Shown here: positions 16,859 through 24,582 of the stretch, piece by piece
Position numbering within the stretch: the first letter of the stretch is position 1
Layout: each line of letters starts with the position of its first letter
Source of the DNA: an uncultured Rhodocyclaceae bacterium
GTDB taxonomy: Bacteria; Pseudomonadota; Gammaproteobacteria; Burkholderiales; Rhodocyclaceae
Direction: 5' to 3'
NCBI GenBank assembly: GCA_900549295.1
Contig: URNG01000013.1
Location: forward strand, 1 to 42,967
DNA: 42,967 bases
The notes under the pieces: model-generated
The model's database searches: none
Seen by the model: the letters and a program-made list of their open reading frames with translations, nothing else
What the model was told of the DNA's origin: nothing
Translations under genes and position numbers: made by a program

Positions 16859-17785
16859 TTACTCCAGACCCAGGTTGGCTTCGATCGCCGCCGCATCGGC
16901 CAGCGCCACGCCGGCCACGCCATCGGCGCAGCGCTTGGTCAGGCCGGCCAGCACCTTGCCGGGGCCGCATTCGGCCACCGTCGTGACGCCCATCGCCGCC
17001 ATCTTCTGGATGGTTTCCACCCAGCGCACCGGCTTGTAGGCCTGACGAACCAAGGCATCCTTGATGCGCGCCGGGTCGTTTTCGATCGCCACGTCGACGT
17101 TGTTGATGACCGGAATCCGCGGTGCCTTGAACTCCAGTTCCGCCAGCCGCGCCGCCAGCTTGTCGGCTGCCGGGCGGATCAGCGAGGAATGGAAAGGGGC
17201 CGAAACCGGCAGCGCCTTCGCCATTTTCGCGCCGCGTTCCTTGCAGGCGATCATGGCGCGCTCGACGGCGGCCTTGTGGCCGGCGATCACGGTCTGGCCG
17301 TTGGCGTTGAAATTGACCGGCTCGACGACCTCACCCTGCGCCGCCTCGGAACAGGCGGCAACGATGCCCGCGTCGTCCAGACCGAGCACGGCAGCCATCG
17401 CCCCGGTGCCGAGCGGCACCGCTTCCTGCATGGCGGCGGCGCGCAGGCGCACCAGCGGCACGGCGTCCTTGAAATCAAGGACGCTGGCCGCGACCAGCGC
17501 CGAGTACTCGCCCAGGCTGTGTCCGGCCACGACGGCCGGCAGGCGGCCGCCTTTTTCCAGCCACAGACGCCAGGCGGCGATCCCTGCGGTCAGCATGACC
17601 GGCTGCGTGTTGACCGTCTGCGTCAGCAATTCGGCCGGGCCGTCGGCGACTATCGCCCACAGATCGTCGCCGAGCGCGGCGGAAGCCTCGTCAAAGGTGG
17701 CGCGCACCACGGCGGCGTCGCCATAAGCGGCCATCATGCCAACGCTCTGCGAGCCTTGGCCGGGAAATACGAAAGCAAAAGACAT
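16859..17785 (-). CDS. fabD: Malonyl-CoA--ACP transacylase
   Basis: FabD moves malonyl from CoA to ACP. The 308-aa protein has the N-terminal FPGQGSQ, the nucleophile motif GHSLGEY (Ser90), and the catalytic His in SAPFHSSL. Length is normal. It lies 18 bp downstream of fabH. Confidence 0.97.
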   Translation of the reverse strand: MSFAFVFPGQGSQSVGMMAAYGDAAVVRATFDEASAALGDDLWAIVADGPAELLTQTVNTQPVMLTAGIAAWRLWLEKGGRLPAVVAGHSLGEYSALVAASVLDFKDAVPLVRLRAAAMQEAVPLGTGAMAAVLGLDDAGIVAACSEAAQGEVVEPVNFNANGQTVIAGHKAAVERAMIACKERGAKMAKALPVSAPFHSSLIRPAADKLAARLAELEFKAPRIPVINNVDVAIENDPARIKDALVRQAYKPVRWVETIQKMAAMGVTTVAECGPGKVLAGLTKRCADGVAGVALADAAAIEANLGLE

Positions 17786-17803
17786 GTTCTGCGTCTCCTT
17801 CGA

Positions 17804-18763
17804 TCAGAATTCAAGCAGGGCGGCACCCCAGGCGAAACCGCCGCCGATGCCTTCGAGCAGCACTTTCTGGCCGCGCCGGATGCGCCCGTCACGCACCGCC
17901 TCGTCGAGCGCCAGCGGCACCGAGGCGGCGGAGGTGTTGCCGTGGCGATCCACCGTCACCACCACTTTTTCCGGCGCAATGCCGAGTTTCCTGCCGGTGG
18001 CGTCGATGATGCGCAGATTGGCCTGATGCGGAATCAGCCAGTCGACGTCCGTCGTCGCAATGTCTGCCGCCGCGCACACTTCCTGCGCGATTTCGGCCAG
18101 CACGCGCACGGCAAATTTGAACACCGCCTGCCCGTCCATGCGCAGGAAGGGGTCGCCCGTCACCTGGCCGCTGCTGATTTGCCCCGGCACGTTGAGGATG
18201 CCGGCGTAGCTGCCGTCGGCGTGCATGGCCGTGGCCAGAATGCCGGGCCGTTCGGCGGCTTCGAGCACCACCGCCCCGGCGCCGTCGCCGAACAGCACGC
18301 AGGTGCCGCGGTCCTGCCAGTCGAGAATGCGCGAAAACACTTCGGCGCCGATCACCAGCGCCTTTTGGTGGCTGCCGGAGCGGATGAACTTTTCGGCAAT
18401 GCCCAGCGCGTAGGCGAAACCGGCACACACCGCCTGCACGTCGAAGGCCGTGGCACCCTTGTTGCCCAATTGCGCCTGAATCAGACAGGCGGTGCTGGGA
18501 AAGATGAAATCCGGCGTCGACGTAGCGACGATGATGAGATCCAGCGCCTGAGCGTCAATGCCGGCCATGTCGAGGGCGCGGCGGGCGGCTTCCAGCCCGA
18601 GCTGGCTCGACGTGGCGCCGGCCGGGGCCAGATGCCGGCTACGAATGCCGGTGCGGCTGGCGATCCACTCGTCCGACGTATCGATGCCGCGCGCCGCCAG
18701 GGCGTCGTTGCTGACGGCTTCGCCCGGCAGGTAGCTGCCGGTTCCGGTAATCCGTGCGTACAT
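17804..18763 (-). CDS. fabH: 3-oxoacyl-ACP synthase III
   Basis: FabH (KAS III) starts fatty-acid synthesis by condensing acetyl-CoA with malonyl-ACP. I use ATG 18763 (MYARITGTGSYLPG), giving 319 aa. The catalytic triad is visible: Cys113 in VQAVCAGF, His in WLIPHQANLRI and Asn in HGNTSAAS. It starts 1 bp after the plsX stop. Confidence 0.97.
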   Translation of the reverse strand: MYARITGTGSYLPGEAVSNDALAARGIDTSDEWIASRTGIRSRHLAPAGATSSQLGLEAARRALDMAGIDAQALDLIIVATSTPDFIFPSTACLIQAQLGNKGATAFDVQAVCAGFAYALGIAEKFIRSGSHQKALVIGAEVFSRILDWQDRGTCVLFGDGAGAVVLEAAERPGILATAMHADGSYAGILNVPGQISSGQVTGDPFLRMDGQAVFKFAVRVLAEIAQEVCAAADIATTDVDWLIPHQANLRIIDATGRKLGIAPEKVVVTVDRHGNTSAASVPLALDEAVRDGRIRRGQKVLLEGIGGGFAWGAALLEF

Positions 18764-18764
18764 A

Positions 18765-19793
18765 TCAGGAAACCTCCGCCGCGGCGTCTGTCGCAGACAA
18801 TTGCGCCATTTGCCCGGCAATCCGCTCGACGACCCGGTTCTGCGCCGCATCGCGGGCGCGGGCCAGGGCGTGATAAAAGGACAGGATGTCGGCCGAACCG
18901 TGACTCTTCACGGAAATGCCTTTCAGGCCAAGCAGCACCGCGCCGTTGTAGCGGCGCGGATCGAGCCGCTGCTTGAAACGTTTGAGCACGGGCAGGGCCA
19001 CCAGCGCAACCAGCCGGGTCAGCAGGTTGCGCGAAAACTCCGTTTTCAGGAGATTCGCCAGCATCTGCGCCACCCCTTCCGAGGATTTCAGGGCCACGTT
19101 GCCGACGAAGCCGTCGCAGACGATGACGTCCGCCTCATGCCGGTAGATGCCGTCGCCCTCGACGTTGCCGATGAAGTTGAGGCCGGACGCCTTGAGCAGT
19201 TGCGCGGCTTCCTTCACCACTTCATTGCCCTTGATGTCTTCCGAGCCGATGTTGAGCAGGCCGACGCGCGGGCGCTCCAGATGATCCACCGCCGAGGCCA
19301 GCATGGCCCCCATGACGCCGAATTGCAGGAGATCCTGCGCCGTGCAGTCGACGTTGGCTCCCAGGTCGAGCATATGCACATGGCCGCCGTCGGCGGTCGG
19401 CAGGATCGGACACAGGGCCGGGCGGTCGATGCCGGGCAGCATTTTCAGCACGAAGCGGGAAATCGCCATCAGCGCGCCGGTATTACCGGCGGAGAGGCAG
19501 GCATCGGCCTCATCGGCCTTGACCAGATTGAGGGCGACGCGCATCGAGGCGTCTTTCTTGCTGCGCAACGCCTGCGCGGGCGCTTCGTCCATGCCGATCA
19601 CTTCCGAGGCATGTTTGAGCCGCAGGCGGGAATTGCCCTCCTCGCCCACCAGCAGCGGCCGCAACAAGGCCTCCTGGCCGACCAGGATAAGTTCAACCGC
19701 CGGATTTTCCCTGAGAAAACGGAGCGCCGCCGGCACCGTCACCGACGGTCCGTGGTCTCCCCCCATGCAATCAATGGCGATGCGGGTTGTCAT
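18765..19793 (-). CDS. plsX: Phosphate acyltransferase PlsX
   Basis: PlsX makes acyl-phosphate from acyl-ACP for phospholipid synthesis. The 342-aa protein begins IAIDCMGGDHGP, the family signature, and contains LSAGNTGALMA and DGFVGNVALKSSEG. It follows rpmF with a 53-bp gap holding a hairpin, in the conserved rpmF-plsX-fabH order. Confidence 0.97.
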   Translation of the reverse strand: MTTRIAIDCMGGDHGPSVTVPAALRFLRENPAVELILVGQEALLRPLLVGEEGNSRLRLKHASEVIGMDEAPAQALRSKKDASMRVALNLVKADEADACLSAGNTGALMAISRFVLKMLPGIDRPALCPILPTADGGHVHMLDLGANVDCTAQDLLQFGVMGAMLASAVDHLERPRVGLLNIGSEDIKGNEVVKEAAQLLKASGLNFIGNVEGDGIYRHEADVIVCDGFVGNVALKSSEGVAQMLANLLKTEFSRNLLTRLVALVALPVLKRFKQRLDPRRYNGAVLLGLKGISVKSHGSADILSFYHALARARDAAQNRVVERIAGQMAQLSATDAAAEVS

Positions 19794-19833
19794 GGCAAAA
19801 GAAAGGGCAGGCGCTTCGCGAGAAGCCCTGCCC
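19794..19833 (-). terminator. Terminator-like hairpin between rpmF and plsX
   Basis: Arms at 19805-19816 and 19823-19833 (GGGCAGG and CCTGCCC, plus GCTT and AAGC, with one bulged C) form an 11-bp stem. On the minus strand it is followed by TTTCTTTT. It can end part of the transcription so that ribosomal protein L32 is made in excess over PlsX. plsX starts immediately after it, so read-through must occur. Confidence 0.6.
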
Positions 19834-19846
19834 CGGCCTCGAATGA

Positions 19847-20026
19847 TTACTCGCCCTTGCCCTTGAGGACTTTCTTGCCGCGGTAGAAGCCGCTCGGCGA
19901 GATGTGGTGGCGCAGGTGCGTTTCGCCCGTGGTCGGCTCGATGGCGATCGGCGCGGCGCTCAGGAAATCGTGCGCACGGTGCATGCCACGCTTGGACGGG
20001 GACTTCTTGTTCTGTTGGACGGCCAT
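19847..20026 (-). CDS. rpmF: 50S ribosomal protein L32
   Basis: This short 59-aa gene reads MAVQQNKKSPSKRGMHRAHD, then THLRHHISPSGFYRGKKV, which is unmistakable bL32. It has no zinc-binding cysteines, as usual in proteobacteria. GGAG lies 8 bases before the ATG. It lies between yceD and plsX, the standard order. Confidence 0.97.
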   Translation of the reverse strand: MAVQQNKKSPSKRGMHRAHDFLSAAPIAIEPTTGETHLRHHISPSGFYRGKKVLKGKGE

Positions 20027-20044
20027 GTTGTTACTCCAAAAAAA

Positions 20045-20533
20045 TCAGTTCGGCTTGCCTTTGAAGCCAGCCAGCGCCGCAAACGGATTGATCCGTTCAC
20101 CCGCATCGGCCGCACCGGGCAAGACACATCGTTCATGACGCGGCACCACCGGCAGGGAGAGGAGAATTTCGTCCTCGACCAGTTCCGCCACGTCCAGTTC
20201 CTTTTCCACCGGGAGGAAATCCCGGCTGTCGTCTTCCAGTTCGTCCTGGGACAGATCGGCATCCGCCGGCACCAACTCCAGCAGATTGTCGACTTCCAGT
20301 TGAAAAGGAATGGCGCTCAGGCAGCGCTGACAGGCCAGCGGAATCGTTCCGCTCACCGTCAGGCGCAGCAGGAATTCCCCGCGCGCGCCGCGCATGCCTT
20401 CCAGATGCCAGGCCACTTCCCCCGACACCTCCGCCAGCAGGTCATGCAGGCGCTCCAGGCCGGAAACCGCCAGCGTTCCTTGCAGAACGCGCGCCTCGCG
20501 GGCAAAGAGAAAGGCGTCGTTGATCCTTTTCAA
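20045..20533 (-). CDS. yceD: YceD family (DUF177) protein
   Basis: This 162-aa protein has CQRCL in the middle (about residue 88) and an acidic stretch with DLSQDELEDDSRDF, both typical of YceD/DUF177. The family sits before rpmF across bacteria and has been linked to 23S rRNA accumulation; the exact role is unsettled. An open frame extends to 20590, but that stretch contains the promoter, so I start at TTG 20533 (MKRINDAFLFAREARV). The start codon choice is inferred. Confidence 0.9.
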   Translation of the reverse strand: MKRINDAFLFAREARVLQGTLAVSGLERLHDLLAEVSGEVAWHLEGMRGARGEFLLRLTVSGTIPLACQRCLSAIPFQLEVDNLLELVPADADLSQDELEDDSRDFLPVEKELDVAELVEDEILLSLPVVPRHERCVLPGAADAGERINPFAALAGFKGKPN

Positions 20534-20561
20534 TTTGAATCTGTTGCGACTTAAACGGCGG

Positions 20562-20590
20562 ATGATATTATTTTTGGCTCGCCAAGTCAA
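20562..20590 (-). promoter_or_regulatory. Sigma-70 promoter of the yceD-rpmF-plsX-fab operon
   Basis: Minus-strand TTGACT (20590-20585) and TATCAT (20567-20562) have an ideal 17-bp spacer. Transcription would start near 20555, leaving a leader of about 22 nt before the TTG at 20533. Confidence 0.75.
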
Positions 20591-20625
20591 AGAAAAACCA
20601 GCGCCACACTGACCTCAGATACGCC

Positions 20626-21207
20626 ATGCCCGAACTCGTTCTCGCTTCCACCTCCCCCTACCGCCGCGAGCTGCTTTCCCGGCTCGGTCTGCCCTTCACC
20701 GTCGCCAACCCGGACACCGACGAAACGCCGCTGCCCGGCGAAACGCCGCAGGCACTCGCCTTGCGGCTGGCCGAGGCGAAAGCCCGCGCCGTGGCGGACG
20801 CGCACCCGCAGGCGCTGATCATCGGCAGCGATCAGGTCGCCACCGCACACGGCAAAATCTACGGCAAGCCCGGCACGCATGAGCGCGCCGTGGCGCAATT
20901 GCGCGAACTGTCCGGCCAGAGCGTCAATTTCTATACCGCCCTCTGCCTCCACGACAGCCGCAGCGGCGCCAGCCAGATCTGCGGCGTGCCTACCCTGGTC
21001 AGGTTCCGCGCGCTCGGCGACGACGAAATCGAAAACTACCTCGCCCGCGAACCCGCCTACAACTGCGCCGGCTCCGCCAAATCCGAGGGACTGGGCATCG
21101 CGCTCCTGGACAGCCTTTCCGGCGACGATCCGAACGCCCTCGTCGGCCTGCCGCTGATCGCCCTGTGCGCCATGCTGCGCCAGGCCGGCATGAATCCTCT
21201 GGCATGA
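20626..21207 (+). CDS. yceF: Maf-family nucleotide pyrophosphatase, YceF type
   Basis: Maf proteins hydrolyse non-canonical nucleoside triphosphates; the YceF subgroup prefers 7-methyl-GTP. The 193-aa protein has ASTSPYRRELL at the N-terminus, the catalytic aspartate in IIGSDQV (Asp69), and AGSAKSEGLGI and VGLPLIALCAMLR near the end, which match YceF. It is divergent from the yceD operon. Its TGA overlaps the next ATG by 4 bp. Confidence 0.93.
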   Translation: MPELVLASTSPYRRELLSRLGLPFTVANPDTDETPLPGETPQALALRLAEAKARAVADAHPQALIIGSDQVATAHGKIYGKPGTHERAVAQLRELSGQSVNFYTALCLHDSRSGASQICGVPTLVRFRALGDDEIENYLAREPAYNCAGSAKSEGLGIALLDSLSGDDPNALVGLPLIALCAMLRQAGMNPLA

Positions 21208-21995
21208 GCGGCACGCTCTATCTGATCCCGGTGCCGCTCGGCCCCGGGGCGCCGCAGGCGGTGCTGCCGCCGCATACCCTCGCCGCCGTGCAGCCGCTGC
21301 GTCATTTCGTGGTCGAAAACGCCAAGAGCGCCCGCGCCTTCCTGAAGGCCGCCGGCACCGCCTTGCCCTTGCAGGAATTGCAGTTGAGCGAACTCAACGA
21401 GCACAGCCGACCGGCCGACGTCGCGCCGCTGCTGACGCCGCTGCTGGCCGGACACGACGTGGGCCTGCTGTCGGAAGCCGGCTGCCCCGCGGGGGGCCCG
21501 CCCCCCCCCCGCCACTTCGCCAGCAAGGCGCAGATGTTCGAGGGGCTGATCGAATTCATCGAACACAGCCTCTTTGGCGTCATCAACCAGATCACCGCGC
21601 AGGAAGAAAAAGGCTTTCGCCAGCTCGAACTGATCCTCGGCCTGCTCCTGAGCTTCGCCCAGAAAAACCGCGGCATGACGCGGGTGCTGATCGGCGACGC
21701 CCTGGTCAATGAAAACGAGCGCCTGCAAGCGCGCATCAATGCGCTGCTCGACAAAATCGAAGCAGCGCTCAAGCAGGCGCTGCGCATCGCCGCCACCCAG
21801 GAAAACTTCCGCCCCGACGCCGATTTCGGCGCGCTCGCCAACCTGCTGCGCTGCTACGCCGTCGGCCGCTGGGAGCAATACGCCCGCTCCGCCTTCACCC
21901 GCGAACCCACGGCGCAATGGCCGCAGCAATGGCCGATGCTGTATTACGCCTGTCTGTCGCAAATGGGGCAGGCGCGTCCGGGAAATTCTGAATAA
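21204..21995 (+). pseudogene. Chimeric ORF: N-terminal SAM-methyltransferase fused to SlmA lacking its HTH
   Basis: Residues 1-96 (MSGTLYLIPVPLGPG to GLLSEAGCPA) match the RsmI-like tetrapyrrole-methylase protein that usually follows maf in betaproteobacteria. After a Gly/Pro run coded by 21489-21509 (a block of Gs, then ten or more Cs), the sequence switches to RHFASKAQMFEGLIEFIE and continues through LLGLLLSFAQKNRGMTRVL to the end. That is the ligand/dimer domain of the TetR-type nucleoid occlusion factor SlmA, missing its first 40 or so residues with the DNA-binding helices. Neither half would work alone. slmA does not normally sit here. A large deletion or, more likely, a sequence misjoin in the homopolymer explains it. 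Confidence 0.85.
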
Positions 21996-22231
21996 ATCAA
22001 AACCGTTCGGGCCAAGCCTGAGGTAGTGCTAGGGCGGTTGCTCTGGCAAAGCTTCCCTAAGGATTGTCTGAGCAAGTCCAAACTTCAGCACAGCCAAGTC
22101 GTAACCATTGATTTATTGATGTGGAAATTTTTGCGAAGACACTTGCTCAAACCACCCTTAGTAGATGTATAGCAAACTGTCATTCACCTATACCGCGCGC
22201 ACAAACCGAAGCAAGAGGCCTTAGATATTTA

Positions 22232-22774
22232 ATGACAAACGCAAAAACCACCATTATTACTTTGTTCTTATTGACTCTCTTCGGCTGCGCTTCTTCACTG
22301 GATATCGAAAAATTTAAGGCCAGTATTGAAACCCAAGAAAAAAATGGGCCGCACACCATCTCCAGATGCGTATATATACCATTCAAATACGAAAGACAGG
22401 TTGAGCGCCCCTTCTCTCACTGCGCCTACATCCAGAACCCGACTGGATTCTATCTATATACACGCAACAAAGAGACGCAAAATTATCAAGAAACACACGC
22501 CATTCCATACGAGAGCATTGGCTGCGCAATCCATTACAAAAACGGCCCACTCAAAGGAGTTATTGCCCTCCTAACCAATAGTCAAATGTTCTACATTAAC
22601 CTGCTTGCCCCTTCGCAAGACACTGCAAATCAACAAGCCAGAAACCAAGCCCTAACTGGCCTAAAGGATCACGACATAAAAATATATGAATACGAGAGCA
22701 AAGCATCAAGCCCATTATTGACCTATGAGTTCAAGCTGAATTATTTCTGCACAAAAACGGGAAAATCAAAATAA
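22232..22774 (+). CDS. Putative lipoprotein, unknown function
   Basis: This 180-aa product has a clear lipoprotein signal: a hydrophobic stretch (residues 8-17) and lipobox L-F-G-C with Cys19. The mature part holds a few cysteines (CVYIPFKYE, HCAYIQNPTGFYLY) and no motif I recognise. Codon use and base composition are far more AT-rich than neighbours, suggesting recent arrival. I start at ATG 22232; an upstream in-frame extension lacks a signal. The 236 bp before it hold no gene I can identify. It lies between the chimeric gene and an IS element. Confidence 0.7.
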   Translation: MTNAKTTIITLFLLTLFGCASSLDIEKFKASIETQEKNGPHTISRCVYIPFKYERQVERPFSHCAYIQNPTGFYLYTRNKETQNYQETHAIPYESIGCAIHYKNGPLKGVIALLTNSQMFYINLLAPSQDTANQQARNQALTGLKDHDIKIYEYESKASSPLLTYEFKLNYFCTKTGKSK

Positions 22775-22920
22775 ACCTGAGTCGTTTCGACCCGTGCGAT
22801 CTTGCATGCTTTCGTGGACTGATTTTATGAATAAGGCCTTCGGGTACCCTTGCGAAGATAGACTAGAGCCTGTTCACAGTTTCGGATTTGTGTTTACATT
22901 CTGGAATTTGGATGTGAGGC

Positions 22921-23674
22921 ATGGATCGGCGAATGTTGAACGACGCACAATGGTTTCGGATTGCTGGATTATTGCCTGGCAAGCCGACGGACAAAGGCGG
23001 ACGTGCTGCCGATAACCGACGTTTTGTCGAGGCGGTTCTGTACCTTGCCCGTACCGGATCGCCTTGGCGAGATTTACCCGAAGAGTTGGGAAACTGGCAC
23101 TCGGTATATGTCCGGTTTGCGCGTTGGGAAGAGTACGGCGTCTGGCATCGTGTGGCTGAAGCTCTCCAAGGTGAAGCTGACTTAGAAGAGCTATTCATTG
23201 ATGCCACGATCGTCCGCGCCCACCAGCATGCGGCCGGCGCACCCAAAAAAACGATAGCGATCAAGCGATCGATCGCTCGCGGGGCGGACTGACCACCAAG
23301 GTTCATGCCTGTGTCGATGCGCTGGGCAACCCGGTCCGCCTGATTCTGACGGCCGGCCAAGTGGCTGATGTCACACAAGGGGCTGCCTTGATTGAGGCAA
23401 TCCCGAGCGGCGCTGTCATCGCCGACAAAGGTTACGACAGCGATGCCTTAGTCGACATCATCGAGGCCTCCGGTGCCGAAGCGATCATCCCGCCACACAG
23501 TAATTGCAACACCCAACGCAAAGCGACTGGCATCGCCACAAGGCACGAAACCTCGTCGAGCGATTCTTCAATCGCCTCAAGCAGTTCCGACGCATCGCGA
23601 CCCGATACGACAAATTTGCCAGCCGATTCAACGCCTTTCTGCATCTCGTTTGTGTCTATATCTGGTTACTGTGA
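22921..23674 (+). pseudogene. IS5-family (IS427 group) transposase, three frames
   Basis: Frame A (22921-23292) gives MDRRMLNDAQWFRIAGLLPG, WRDLPEELGNW and the first catalytic Asp in FIDATIVRAH. A run of seven As at 23245-23251 then allows the -1 slip typical of the group, after which NDSDQAIDRSRGGLTTKVHA continues in frame B with the second Asp in ADKGYDS. Near 23517-23525 a second, unplanned shift occurs (one base lost or two gained). DWHRHKARNLVERFF with the catalytic Glu lies in frame C, ending at TGA 23674. The second shift removes the DDE glutamate, so this copy is probably inactive. Confidence 0.88.
23245..23251 (+). promoter_or_regulatory. Slippery A7 site for programmed -1 frameshift
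   Basis: Frame A reads aaa aaa acg across the seven As. A -1 slip joins P-K-K to N-D-S-D-Q-A, the arrangement seen in IS427-type transposases. Function is inferred from the group. Confidence 0.7.
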
Positions 23675-23713
23675 ACACGCCCTAGGGTAGGGTTCTAAAC
23701 TGGCCAAACCAAG

Positions 23714-24553
23714 CTACATTCGCCCGAGCACCACTTCCACCACGAAGCGGCTGCCGAAATAGGCCAGGATCAACAGAGAGAACCCGGCCAGGGTCAGGCG
23801 CAGGGCGCGCTTGCCGCGCCAGCCCCAGACGTGGCGGCCGCACAGCAGAACGGCGAAGATCACCCAGGAGGCGATGGCGAAGAAGGTCTTGTGATCCAGG
23901 GTCAGCGGCTTGCCGAAAATCTGCTCGGAGAAGAACAGCCCGCTGCCCACCGCCATGCTCAGCAGCAGGAAGCCGAGCATCAGCATGCGGAACAGCAGCG
24001 TTTCCATCGCCATGAGGGAAGGCAGGCTGCCCAGGCTGCGCCGCACCACGCGGCGGTGCAGCATCTTTTCCGTGAAACCCATGAAAATGGCGTGCAGGGC
24101 GGCCAGGGTGAGCAGGCTGTAGGCCAGCATGGCGGCGAGGAAATGAAACTGGAAGCCGATGGCGTCGGCGTGCGCCACCAGATGCCCCTGCCGGAACAAA
24201 ACCGGCAGCAGCGCGCAGACGGCGGCCAGCGGCAGCACCATGGGCTGCATGCCTTCCATACGGGCCATGAAACTTTCCAGCCAGTAGATCAGCACCGCCA
24301 GCCACATCATCAGCGACAGGGCGAGCGCGAAGGAAAAATACATGCCGCCGTCGCCGAGCAGACTGCTCAACACGGCATAGGCATGCACCGCGAGCACGCC
24401 GCCGATGGCGGCGCGTTCCCACAGGTGCATCGGGCAGGCGACGCACTGATCCTGCCGGTCGCGCCAGCGGGTATTCCAGAAATGGAAGGCGAGCGCGGCA
24501 TAAAGCGCGGCGGCCAGGCTGTGCGGGAAAAGCTGAATTACAATATCGACCAT
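23714..24553 (-). CDS. CcsA/YpjD-family inner-membrane protein
   Basis: This 279-aa protein has about eight hydrophobic helices and belongs to the cytochrome c assembly (CcsA) superfamily, YpjD branch. A conserved histidine-containing segment (FQFHFLAAMLAYSLL) and HKTFFAIASWVIFAVLLCGRHVWGWRG near the end fit. In proteobacteria the YpjD gene is usually divergent from ffh, as here (29-bp gap). YpjD has been linked to magnesium/cobalt export regulation in some species; a cytochrome c role is not established for this branch. Confidence 0.85.
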   Translation of the reverse strand: MVDIVIQLFPHSLAAALYAALAFHFWNTRWRDRQDQCVACPMHLWERAAIGGVLAVHAYAVLSSLLGDGGMYFSFALALSLMMWLAVLIYWLESFMARMEGMQPMVLPLAAVCALLPVLFRQGHLVAHADAIGFQFHFLAAMLAYSLLTLAALHAIFMGFTEKMLHRRVVRRSLGSLPSLMAMETLLFRMLMLGFLLLSMAVGSGLFFSEQIFGKPLTLDHKTFFAIASWVIFAVLLCGRHVWGWRGKRALRLTLAGFSLLILAYFGSRFVVEVVLGRM

Positions 24554-24582
24554 TCCGCAATTCTACTCGAAGCCCACCTGAC

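Larger units (their letters stand above)
22866..23682 (+). mobile_element. IS5-family insertion sequence, IS427-like, 817 bp
   Basis: Imperfect terminal inverted repeats are visible: GAGCCTGTTCACAGT at the left end (22866) and the complement of GGGCGTGTTCACAGT at the right end (23682), with two mismatches. The element is flanked by a TA duplication (22864-22865 and 23683-23684) within CTAG on each side, as expected for this group. It carries one transposase gene in shifted frames. Ends are inferred by eye. Confidence 0.85.

Noticed and set aside
16280..18976. Open frame of about 900 codons on the plus strand
   Set aside because: Antisense to fabG, fabD and fabH; low-complexity His/Gln/Arg-rich shadow.
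21996..22100. GTTCGGGC...AGCCTGAGG stretch as a dispersed repeat copy
   Set aside because: It resembles a degenerate form of common proteobacterial dispersed repeats, but there is only one copy in the window and no inverted partner.
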